Below, one piece after another: positions 1 through 6,294 of a stretch of 51,301 nucleotides of DNA. A model generated the notes under the pieces. That model ran no database searches and had not been told where the DNA came from. It worked only from the letters and a program-made list of their open reading frames with translations. Numbering within the stretch: the first letter of the stretch is position 1; every line of letters begins with the position of its first letter. Source of the DNA: an uncultured Erysipelotrichaceae bacterium. Its GTDB lineage: Bacteria > Bacillota_I > Bacilli_A > RFN20 > CAG-826. The position numbers were made by a program, and so were the translations under genes. Location of the stretch: NCBI GenBank assembly GCA_902798595.1, contig CADBXE010000008.1, forward strand, positions 1-51,301, in the 5' to 3' direction.

Positions 1-14
1 TCTGTGTATCTCAT
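1..14 (-). CDS. 5' end of a gene running off the window
   Basis: An ATG (14 to 12, reverse strand) is preceded by a perfect GAGGAGG Shine-Dalgarno six bases upstream (forward 21-27). Only four codons, MRYT, are inside the window, so the product cannot be named. The SD strength is the only evidence for a real start. Confidence 0.45.
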
Positions 15-47
15 TTAGAACCTCCTCGTGAATAGAATAGCAAAGAA

Positions 48-83
48 AAAAGTGGATGGCTCTTTTTAGCCTTGTCCACTTTT
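48..83 (-). terminator. intrinsic terminator after the thioesterase operon
   Basis: Arms AAAAGTGGA (48-56) and TCCACTTTT (75-83) form a 9-bp stem, with a nested GGCT/AGCC pairing in the loop. On the minus strand the stem is followed by a run of T, so it ends the thioesterase transcript before the next minus-strand gene. Confidence 0.8.
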
Positions 84-110
84 ACACTAGCACTTCAATG
101 TTCGGCTTTT

Positions 111-827
111 TTATTCTTCCACGAAGGTGACTTTCGCAAGGAACGATGTGCCACCATCGACTTGAACTTCAAATGTTTCTGGGTTATTGGAATCACTATA
201 GACACTCACTTTATCTTTTTCTCTAATTTCTTTCATATAGTTTAAAGAAATAAAGCTTGGGCGATGTGTCTTGTAAAACTCAAAGTCATGGACATCCATT
301 AATAGTTCTACGTAACGAACATTGTTCATATGGCAGTTAAAGTCTAAATCGCTATAGTGAATGGTTCTTGTTTCCACTAAGGCTTTGTTTTCACTTGCCA
401 CAATCTTACCTGGTAATGGTAATTCATATTCACTAGTTTCAGGTGGAAGCTTTTTAATTGTGTCTTTATCAACGATTACTTTTCTTGTTTTTGCGTCAAT
501 TAATGCCCAAATGGAAGAGGCTCTCACGATTGGTTCATTTTTCTCATCCAAAATATAGAAGAAACGTGGATAAAGCATCGCTAAATCTTTACCTGGATAA
601 GTACAAACAGTAATCTTTTCATTGCAGCGTGGCAATCTTTTGATTTCCACATCCATTCTAGTAATGACCCAGTCAATACCTCTTTTGGCTAAAGAAATGG
701 AATCAGAACCCACTTCTTCAGTCGCTTTTAAAGCAATATCTTGGAAGATACGATATAGATTTGCGGGTTTTAAATTAAAACGATAATCAACGTCGTTATT
801 AGAAATAATAAATTCTTTCTTGTACAT
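111..827 (-). CDS. acyl-ACP thioesterase (FatA/FatB-like)
   Basis: A 238-residue protein of the bacterial acyl-ACP thioesterase family, a double hotdog fold that hydrolyses fatty acyl-ACP and so releases free fatty acids in the cytoplasm. The second hotdog carries the family motif D162-x-N164-x-H166-x-N168-N169, which contains the expected Asn and His of the active site. The N-terminal segment with the hotdog helix (about residues 20-50) is also typical. The start has a good SD (AGGAG, 9 nt away) that overlaps the stop of the upstream flavoprotein gene, so the two are co-transcribed. Length matches the family. The substrate chain length cannot be read from the sequence. Confidence 0.88.
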   Translation of the reverse strand: MYKKEFIISNNDVDYRFNLKPANLYRIFQDIALKATEEVGSDSISLAKRGIDWVITRMDVEIKRLPRCNEKITVCTYPGKDLAMLYPRFFYILDEKNEPIVRASSIWALIDAKTRKVIVDKDTIKKLPPETSEYELPLPGKIVASENKALVETRTIHYSDLDFNCHMNNVRYVELLMDVHDFEFYKTHRPSFISLNYMKEIREKDKVSVYSDSNNPETFEVQVDGGTSFLAKVTFVEE

Positions 828-831
828 GATG

Positions 832-1923
832 TTATTCTCCTAGTGCCTTTTTGACTTTCTCCGCGGAGGCGAAGGCAAACATTAAGTTATAACCCCCACA
901 CATACCATCAACATCAAGAAGTTCACCCGTAAAATATAATCCTTTTTCTTTCTTTGATTCTAACGAATCAGTTACTTCCTCTAAAGCAAGGCCACCATGG
1001 CTGACTTCAGCGATTTGATAATCGTAGAAAGCTTTAAAAGTGAAGGCTAGATGATGGATGTCTAAATTATTACCTAATAAATATTCTGCAACTTTAGGGG
1101 AAACATATTCGTCATATCTTTCCTTACCTGTTTTTGTGTAGCTAGGCGCTAAATCGAGAACGATTTGGACATTATTTCTGTTATTAAGGCGATTGATTTT
1201 GCTAGAAATATTAAGGATGACAATGCCACTTAATCCATCGTCCTTGAACAAGACTTCCCCGTCTTCTTGATAGATGATTTTGTTGTTTTGACAAAGAGAG
1301 ACTCTGCTCTTTACCCTTTGACCAGAGATCTTCTTTGTGTTTTCTTTAACTTTAATTGGACATAGTGTTGGTGATAGTTCTTTAATCTTATAGCCATGTT
1401 TATTTAAGATATCAATAACTGTACCATCAGTGCCTAACTGTGGATAAGACTTACCACCACTGGATAAGACTAATTTATCAAAGATAAACTCATTATTTTC
1501 GCTTTTAACAACAAACTGGTCGTTTTTCTTTTGATAATCGATTACTTTTTCATTGGTGAAAACTTTGATACCTAATTCCGTGATTTTTCTATTCATCATC
1601 AAAACAACTGTTTGAGCGTTTAAGGAAACAGGAAAAACTAGTTCACCAGTATATGTGGGGTGAACACCAAAACTATCGAAAGCTTTAATGATATCGTTTG
1701 CGTTAAAGTCTTCTAGTAATTTATTAGCAAACTTATCGTTATATTTATCTTTTAAATCACCAGTGTTCGCGTAGTTACATCTGCCATTACCAGTGACCAA
1801 AACTTTCTTGAGAATCTTATCGTTTCTTTCAATAAGAGTGACATCAAAAGATGGGTTTCTTTCTTTTAATCTAATAGCCAGAAAGACACCTGAAGCACCC
1901 GCACCGACAATTCCAATTTTCAT
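832..1923 (-). CDS. HI0933/YhiN-family flavoprotein (NAD(P)/FAD-dependent oxidoreductase)
   Basis: A 363-residue flavoprotein of the HI0933/YhiN family (also called BaiN/RdsA-like). The N terminus is a dinucleotide-binding loop G7-A-G-A-S-G12 directly after a beta strand, and the C terminus has the family signature around GELLDVDGMCGGYNL, where FAD is contacted. A longer reading with a GTG start at 1956 is possible, but it would run through the promoter. ATG at 1923 places the Rossmann strand right at the N terminus as usual. No SD is visible and the -10 box lies 6 nt upstream, so the message is probably leaderless. It is the first gene of an operon with the thioesterase. The physiological substrate is unknown. 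Confidence 0.85.
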   Translation of the reverse strand: MKIGIVGAGASGVFLAIRLKERNPSFDVTLIERNDKILKKVLVTGNGRCNYANTGDLKDKYNDKFANKLLEDFNANDIIKAFDSFGVHPTYTGELVFPVSLNAQTVVLMMNRKITELGIKVFTNEKVIDYQKKNDQFVVKSENNEFIFDKLVLSSGGKSYPQLGTDGTVIDILNKHGYKIKELSPTLCPIKVKENTKKISGQRVKSRVSLCQNNKIIYQEDGEVLFKDDGLSGIVILNISSKINRLNNRNNVQIVLDLAPSYTKTGKERYDEYVSPKVAEYLLGNNLDIHHLAFTFKAFYDYQIAEVSHGGLALEEVTDSLESKKEKGLYFTGELLDVDGMCGGYNLMFAFASAEKVKKALGE

Positions 1924-1929
1924 GTGAGT

Positions 1930-1958
1930 ATCATAACACTTAGTGTTAGAAAGCACAA
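1930..1958 (-). promoter_or_regulatory. promoter of the flavoprotein operon, with palindrome in the spacer
   Basis: Reading the minus strand: -35 TTGTGC (1958-1953), 17-bp spacer, extended -10 TGt-TATGAT (1935-1930), then 6 nt to ATG at 1923. The predicted transcription start is the A of the start codon. A 15-bp odd palindrome TAACACT-T-AGTGTTA (1934-1948) fills most of the spacer and could be a repressor site. Confidence 0.7.
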
Positions 1959-1962
1959 TAAA

Positions 1963-1982
1963 GGACTAGGTTGCCCTAGTCC
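1963..1982 (-). terminator. intrinsic terminator of the lipoprotein gene
   Basis: A perfect 8-bp stem GGACTAGG/CCTAGTCC with a 4-nt loop, just after the stop of the lipoprotein gene. The T tract is short (TTTATT), and it abuts the -35 box of the next operon. Confidence 0.7.
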
Positions 1983-2009
1983 AATTATTTGATTTTGTAA
2001 ATCTAAATC

Positions 2010-3146
2010 CTATTCGCCTGCTTCTTCAGCTTCTGGGATTGTGACTCTGAAGCCAACGTTACCCCAAATGTTTTCTTCCTTGTGTTCACCTGGGTGAGAG
2101 TAGACAGCGATTGTCTTACCGTTACCGGCATCGAATGGAGCGTCTGTTGTATCAATAACACCTGTAGAAACACAGTTTTCTTGTTTATTTTGTTGGATGT
2201 TAAGGTGTGTATTGTAGTCACCAGATGTAGCGCCATCTCTGACCATGAAGTCGATGTTGATGATGATGAATGCTTCTTCACCTTCGACTTTATAGAAGTA
2301 GTATGGGTTACCTTCGGTTTGAGAACCTTCCTTTTGGACACGTGTTGATGTGTTTGGAAGTTTTTGGAAGTTAACATAGGATGTATAACCGTTGAGTTGT
2401 TCTTCTGTGAGGTTGGCGTTGTTGGCACCACCGATCTTAGCAAAGATACCTGTACGGCCATATAAATCTCTTGCGACAGAAACTTTTTCAATTCTGACTG
2501 GACCTAAATCGTCAACGACTAATTTTGCGCTGTTGCCCGCTTCTTGGTCAGCACGGAAATAGTACTTAAATGCATTGTCTTGAAGAACGGTTGTTGGAGC
2601 GTCGAGTTCGAGTTGTTCATAAGCATAGCCTTTAGCACCAGCATAGATAGCGTATTTGTTGCCACCTTCGAGGAGGTATTTGCCTTCTGCATTTTTAAGG
2701 CTACTGAGGTTTAACTTAGCTTCGAATTTCTTGTCAGCAATTGGAGCGTCGACGTTGTAATCAGCATCAGCTGGTGTAGCCTTACCATAAACAAAGTTGT
2801 CTGCTGGTGTGGCTTCGCCTTCACCTTCGCCTTCACCTTCAGCAGCTTGGCTACTGCTGGAAGAATAAATCTCTAAACCAAATGCGAATTTTAATGATGC
2901 AGCATCAATTGCTGTAACTGAGCCTTTGACTGAGAGGAACACGTCGTTACCGTCTTTAGCAATGGCTAATTCACTAATATCCACTGATGGTTGTGGAGGA
3001 ATAGAACTACGGCTTGTTGGTGTGTTACCACTGCCGCTTGGCTTTGCAGTTGATTTGTTACCACTATTAGAGCCATTGCCACCGCATGCGCCTAAAACAA
3101 GTGTTGAGGCAACTAACAAAGCACCAAATAATTTTTTGTATTTCAT
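2010..3146 (-). CDS. uncharacterised lipoprotein with EG hexanucleotide repeat
   Basis: A 378-residue secreted lipoprotein. The signal peptide ends in the lipobox LVLGAC (Cys about residue 21), and a Gly/Ser/Asn/Pro-rich linker follows to about residue 55. The ATG at 3146 has an AAAGG SD. An earlier in-frame start would add an unlikely leader before the signal peptide. The mature part has two stretches that resemble repeated beta-rich segments, separated by an EGEGEGEGEA run encoded by tandem 6-bp units (2813-2842). No family is recognised and no catalytic motif is visible. It is a monocistronic unit ended by the hairpin at 1963-1982. Confidence 0.8.
   Translation of the reverse strand: MKYKKLFGALLVASTLVLGACGGNGSNSGNKSTAKPSGSGNTPTSRSSIPPQPSVDISELAIAKDGNDVFLSVKGSVTAIDAASLKFAFGLEIYSSSSSQAAEGEGEGEGEATPADNFVYGKATPADADYNVDAPIADKKFEAKLNLSSLKNAEGKYLLEGGNKYAIYAGAKGYAYEQLELDAPTTVLQDNAFKYYFRADQEAGNSAKLVVDDLGPVRIEKVSVARDLYGRTGIFAKIGGANNANLTEEQLNGYTSYVNFQKLPNTSTRVQKEGSQTEGNPYYFYKVEGEEAFIIINIDFMVRDGATSGDYNTHLNIQQNKQENCVSTGVIDTTDAPFDAGNGKTIAVYSHPGEHKEENIWGNVGFRVTIPEAEEAGE
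2813..2842 (-). repeat. five tandem hexanucleotide units coding Glu-Gly
   Basis: Forward-strand units CTTCGC and CTTCAC alternate, then CTTCAG, five in a row inside the lipoprotein gene. Gain or loss of a unit keeps the frame, so it would change linker length only. Confidence 0.75.
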
Positions 3147-3265
3147 AAAAATCCTTTCTGTACAATAAATGTACTGATGAAACAACAAAACTGGAGCAGT
3201 TTGTTTCCAAAAAATAAAATACTTAATTTTATAATAAAAGCGTTTTGCTAATTTGGCAATACCCC

Positions 3266-4759
3266 CTAACCTTCTTTTGTGCCTTTTTTATGGAATAAAG
3301 AGACATGCATGGACTCAGGAAGAACCCACGAAAGGATAAAGGAAATAATAAACATATTTAGAACACAATTAGATAAAAGGTCACTGAGACATTCTAAATT
3401 TAGCACTCTGAAAATATTAACTGATAGCGCTACATCATTAGCACCAAATGGAACGGTAGCGATAGTTAATCCAAAGCCTAAACATATGCTTATGGAAGTA
3501 ATTAAAATGTTTTTATCTGACCATCCGATTTCGGAAATTGATTTCATGCCAATCACAGCGATGCTACCGAATAAGGCCACCATTGTGCCACCAATAACAG
3601 CTTCTGGAATTGTATATAAGAAATTGGCAATTGGTGGGAAGAAACTGGCGATAATTAAAAGACATGCACCAGTGAAAATCGTGTAACGATTAACCACCTT
3701 GTTTTGAGCGACAATGCCAATGTTTTGAGCGTATATCGTTTGAGGGAAAGCACCAAATAAGGCGCCAACTGAACAGTTAATACCATAGCAAATAAGGCCA
3801 CCATTAACTTCTCGTAATGTTGGTTCTCTTAGTAAACCTGTTTTAGCCACGGTTGTGGTATTACCAATCGCTTCTACGGTGGTAGCGATAAAGCATATCG
3901 AAATTAAAATACATGGCACTAATTCAAATCTAACCTTTGTTAAATTAACAAAGTGTGGAAAATCAATCACGCCATGTGAGCCAACTACTTCCGTAATGGC
4001 CATACTTTGAAAATCAATCATACCAGGAATACAGCAGCTAACTAAATAGCCCACCAGTATACCGACAACGATATTAAGGTTTTTCCAAACACCCTTCATA
4101 AAGATTTGCCATAATAAGCAACTTATTAACGTCACAAAAGCAACGATGATATAGCAAAAATAAGGGACACCTGTACCAGTTTGGCCACTACTAATGACAT
4201 TAGAAATGATGGTTTGACCACCTAAAAAACTATTCGCTCCGCTGGCTAGAAGCGATAAACCAACACCCATCACAACAATCGCTGGAACGATTGGTTTAAT
4301 TAGTTTACCCCACCATTTATAGAACAATGAGAAAACAATCGCAAACAAAGCGCCAAAGATAATCGATCCCATAATTGTGTAATAGGCCAATTCAGGATTG
4401 TTTAAGCAGTCACCAGTTGTGCCGATGGTAATTAAAACTGGCAAGAACGTAAAAGATGTACCTATCACCACAGGCAATCTTGCACCGATAAATAATTGCA
4501 CGATTGTGCCTAAGCCTGCCATAAAGAGAGCGCCAAGCAAAGAATAAACGGCGAATTGATCGCCTAATAAACCAATCTTAGTAAAGACAATAAGTATCGG
4601 AGTGATGTTCGCAGCAAACATTGCTAAAACGTGTTGCAAACCAAAAGGTATCGCATTCTTTAATGGAACGCGATCATCTAATGAAAATAGATTGTCTTTC
4701 GAGGCAGGGCCTTTGAACAAAGACTTAACGCTTCTTCCTAAATCAGCAAAAAATTTCAT
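3266..4759 (-). CDS. NCS2-family nucleobase permease (xanthine/guanine/uracil type)
   Basis: A 497-residue integral membrane protein of the nucleobase-cation symporter-2 family, expected to have 14 membrane segments in the UraA fold. The NCS2 signature is visible as QNIGIVAQNKVVNR (QNxG then T/N-R) after the sixth or seventh segment, and the N-terminal segment LQHVLAMFAANITPILI matches TM1. The ATG overlaps the guaD stop by one base (TAATG), so it is translationally coupled to guanine deaminase. This favours a purine base (guanine or xanthine) as substrate over uracil, by inference from context only. A clear terminator after the gene is not seen. Confidence 0.9.
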   Translation of the reverse strand: MKFFADLGRSVKSLFKGPASKDNLFSLDDRVPLKNAIPFGLQHVLAMFAANITPILIVFTKIGLLGDQFAVYSLLGALFMAGLGTIVQLFIGARLPVVIGTSFTFLPVLITIGTTGDCLNNPELAYYTIMGSIIFGALFAIVFSLFYKWWGKLIKPIVPAIVVMGVGLSLLASGANSFLGGQTIISNVISSGQTGTGVPYFCYIIVAFVTLISCLLWQIFMKGVWKNLNIVVGILVGYLVSCCIPGMIDFQSMAITEVVGSHGVIDFPHFVNLTKVRFELVPCILISICFIATTVEAIGNTTTVAKTGLLREPTLREVNGGLICYGINCSVGALFGAFPQTIYAQNIGIVAQNKVVNRYTIFTGACLLIIASFFPPIANFLYTIPEAVIGGTMVALFGSIAVIGMKSISEIGWSDKNILITSISICLGFGLTIATVPFGANDVALSVNIFRVLNLECLSDLLSNCVLNMFIISFILSWVLPESMHVSLFHKKGTKEG

Positions 4760-5211
4760 TAATAATGAACCTTATCTGCAATGCGCTTATATTCCCCATA
4801 TAATTTGAGGCATTGTTGACGATCTAATTCATGAATGAATTGTTCGCGATGTGCGAATTGTTCATAGAACTTTTTATCTCTGAAACCGATTTCTTCGGTA
4901 TCTAAGATATTGCATCCATAGTAGACCTTCTCAATGTTAGCCCACAAAATAGCGGACATACACATTGGGCATGGCTCACCAGTTGTGTAGATTTCACAAC
5001 CGCTTAAATCGAAAGTATCAAGCTTCTTGCAAGCTTTGTGTATGGCCATGACTTCGCCATGGCATGTTGGGTCATTGTTCTTAATAACTTGGTTATGTCC
5101 TTTAGCGATAACGACGTTATCTTTAACAATAACCGCGCCAAATGGGCCGCCATGACCCGCTTTAATACCTTTTCTGGCCTCGTTTATGGCCATTCTCATA
5201 AATTTATTCAT
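4759..5211 (-). CDS. guaD: guanine deaminase, cytidine-deaminase fold
   Basis: A 150-residue enzyme of the GuaD/CDA superfamily that converts guanine to xanthine and ammonia. The zinc site is complete: H51-G-E53 (zinc ligand and proton shuttle) and P80-C81-P-M-C84. Length, the N-terminal GGPFGAVIV segment and the short tail resemble Bacillus GuaD. The start MNKF at 5211 is chosen because AGAAGG lies 6-7 nt upstream. A start six codons earlier would overlap that SD. It sits between the Cys-Gly repeat gene (10 nt upstream) and the NCS2 permease (1-nt overlap), giving a purine salvage or catabolism pair. A related nucleoside or cytosine deaminase is a less likely alternative. Confidence 0.85.
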   Translation of the reverse strand: MNKFMRMAINEARKGIKAGHGGPFGAVIVKDNVVIAKGHNQVIKNNDPTCHGEVMAIHKACKKLDTFDLSGCEIYTTGEPCPMCMSAILWANIEKVYYGCNILDTEEIGFRDKKFYEQFAHREQFIHELDRQQCLKLYGEYKRIADKVHY

Positions 5212-5221
5212 GTTGTTCCTT

Positions 5222-5563
5222 CTAGGCAAATAATAAGGCGATAAGTGCCATCCATTGTTCGCGGCTTAGAAAACTGTCTACCTCGTAGAGGTAATTTCCG
5301 CAATACTCCCTAATCTTATTGCCCTCAATCTGGGCAATGTAATTGCCACAGTATCTTCTAATTTTAGTGCCATCAAATTGTAAGAGATTTAGTCCACAAT
5401 AGCGGCGAATAGTATCCCCGTTGAATTCGTAAAGATAATTACCACACCACTGTCTGAGTTTACCATTTTCAATTTGGTAAAGTGTTCTACCACAGTATTC
5501 ACGAATTTGGTCGCGGTCGAATTCTAATAGATAGTTACCACAATATCTTCTTACTTTAGCCAT
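5222..5563 (-). CDS. small protein of six 16-residue Cys-Gly repeats (beta-flower-like)
   Basis: A 113-residue protein that is almost entirely repeats. Six units of exactly 16 residues start at residues 4, 20, 36, 52, 68 and 84, with the pattern [VIL]-R-x-[YW]-C-G-x-x-[LI]-x-x-[FIV]-[DEN]-x-x-x. Every unit has its Cys-Gly. The last unit runs into a hydrophobic tail, LSREQWMALIALLFA. The alternating pattern suggests short beta hairpins, as in 4-fold beta-flower proteins, but that assignment is a guess. There is no signal peptide, so it is probably cytoplasmic or membrane-peripheral, where the six Cys would be reduced or bind a ligand. Start and stop are tightly coupled to its neighbours (TAATG with the upstream gene, 10 nt to guaD). 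Confidence 0.8.
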   Translation of the reverse strand: MAKVRRYCGNYLLEFDRDQIREYCGRTLYQIENGKLRQWCGNYLYEFNGDTIRRYCGLNLLQFDGTKIRRYCGNYIAQIEGNKIREYCGNYLYEVDSFLSREQWMALIALLFA

Positions 5564-6072
5564 TAGTAATTGGAGGAAGACGATGCTTCTTGTGATCTTC
5601 GATCAGTAATATTATCAATTGCAATAACTAACGCAACGAAGAAAGGTAATTCTTGGTCATCATCAAGGGAAAGGACGAACGAGTCTCTAAGAGAAATCTT
5701 TCTAGCAACGTGTCCGATTTCTTTACCGTTTAATTTGATTTGGTAATTGAAACATAAGATGTTGCCACAGATTTCCAATTGGCCTAATGACGATTCAATA
5801 AAGTAACGGTCATGGACAGACCAGAATTTTCTTCTAATCTTAGCGACCATGTTGCCATCCTTATCATAAACCATGGCTTTATGGACGAAGAGTTTCCAGA
5901 ATTTATTTCTCACTGTGTATAAGAGATTGCCTTGCATATCTTGGACGAATTTCTTTCTTGTGAATGTCCAGAATTTGCCTTTGACATAGAGAACGTCTTT
6001 TTCATCCATGTCTTTAACTTTTGAGCCACCCCTTAAGGAGATCCATTTGTTTCTAATACTTACTTGTTGCAT
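5563..6072 (-). CDS. LURP-one-related / YxjI-like (tubby-fold) protein
   Basis: A 169-residue protein resembling the LURP-one-related (YxjI, DUF567) family, a beta barrel related to Tubby C-terminal domains and scramblases. Visible features are repeated strand motifs of the form GKFW, NKFW and RKFW at about residues 32, 57 and 83, each preceded by a D-x-x-G-N turn, and a C-terminal LPFFVALVIAID hydrophobic helix as in the family. It is the first gene of the four-gene operon with the Cys-Gly repeat protein, guaD and the permease. The start has GAGGT 6 nt upstream. Bacterial members have no established biochemical role. Confidence 0.75.
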   Translation of the reverse strand: MQQVSIRNKWISLRGGSKVKDMDEKDVLYVKGKFWTFTRKKFVQDMQGNLLYTVRNKFWKLFVHKAMVYDKDGNMVAKIRRKFWSVHDRYFIESSLGQLEICGNILCFNYQIKLNGKEIGHVARKISLRDSFVLSLDDDQELPFFVALVIAIDNITDRRSQEASSSSNY

Positions 6073-6093
6073 ATCATTACCTCACTTGTAAGC

Positions 6094-6128
6094 CTGTAGA
6101 AAATTGGTTATAAAACCAATTAGTACAG
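6094..6128 (-). promoter_or_regulatory. hairpin in the leader of the LURP-one/guaD operon
   Basis: A perfect 8-bp stem AATTGGTT/AACCAATT with a 4-nt loop (6102-6121) is framed by outer arms CTGTA/TACAG (6094-6098, 6124-6128). It ends 21 nt before the start codon. It has no T tract, so it is not a plain terminator. It may be an mRNA structure or a dyad operator. The 6073-6294 gap holds no purine-riboswitch core that I can see. Confidence 0.5.
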
Positions 6129-6272
6129 TTTTTCATAAATCTTTGTCTAGTTATATTTTAATATAAAAAACGATTTATAGAAACTATTATTTTTGCGCCT
6201 GAATTCAATTAATCCATATTTATCGCAGGAGATTACTTTATACTTTTTTAGGATTTTAAACAATACAAAATT

Positions 6273-6292
6273 AAAAGGGGTAATCCCCTTTT
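6273..6292 (-). terminator. intrinsic terminator after GGDEF-EAL gene
   Basis: Perfect stem AAAAGGGG/CCCCTTTT with loop TAAT, three bases after the stop codon of the phosphodiesterase gene, followed on the minus strand by a T-rich stretch. Confidence 0.85.
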
Positions 6293-6294
6293 TA

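Noticed and set aside
2003..2491. Open frame of 162 codons on the minus strand overlapping the lipoprotein gene
   Set aside because: It is out of frame with the lipobox-bearing lipoprotein, is Thr/Gln/Lys-rich and has no SD. It is a shadow of the real gene.
6073..6294. Possible purine riboswitch upstream of the guaD operon
   Set aside because: No conserved purine-aptamer core is seen. Only a simple nested dyad (6094-6128) and AT-rich sequence are present.
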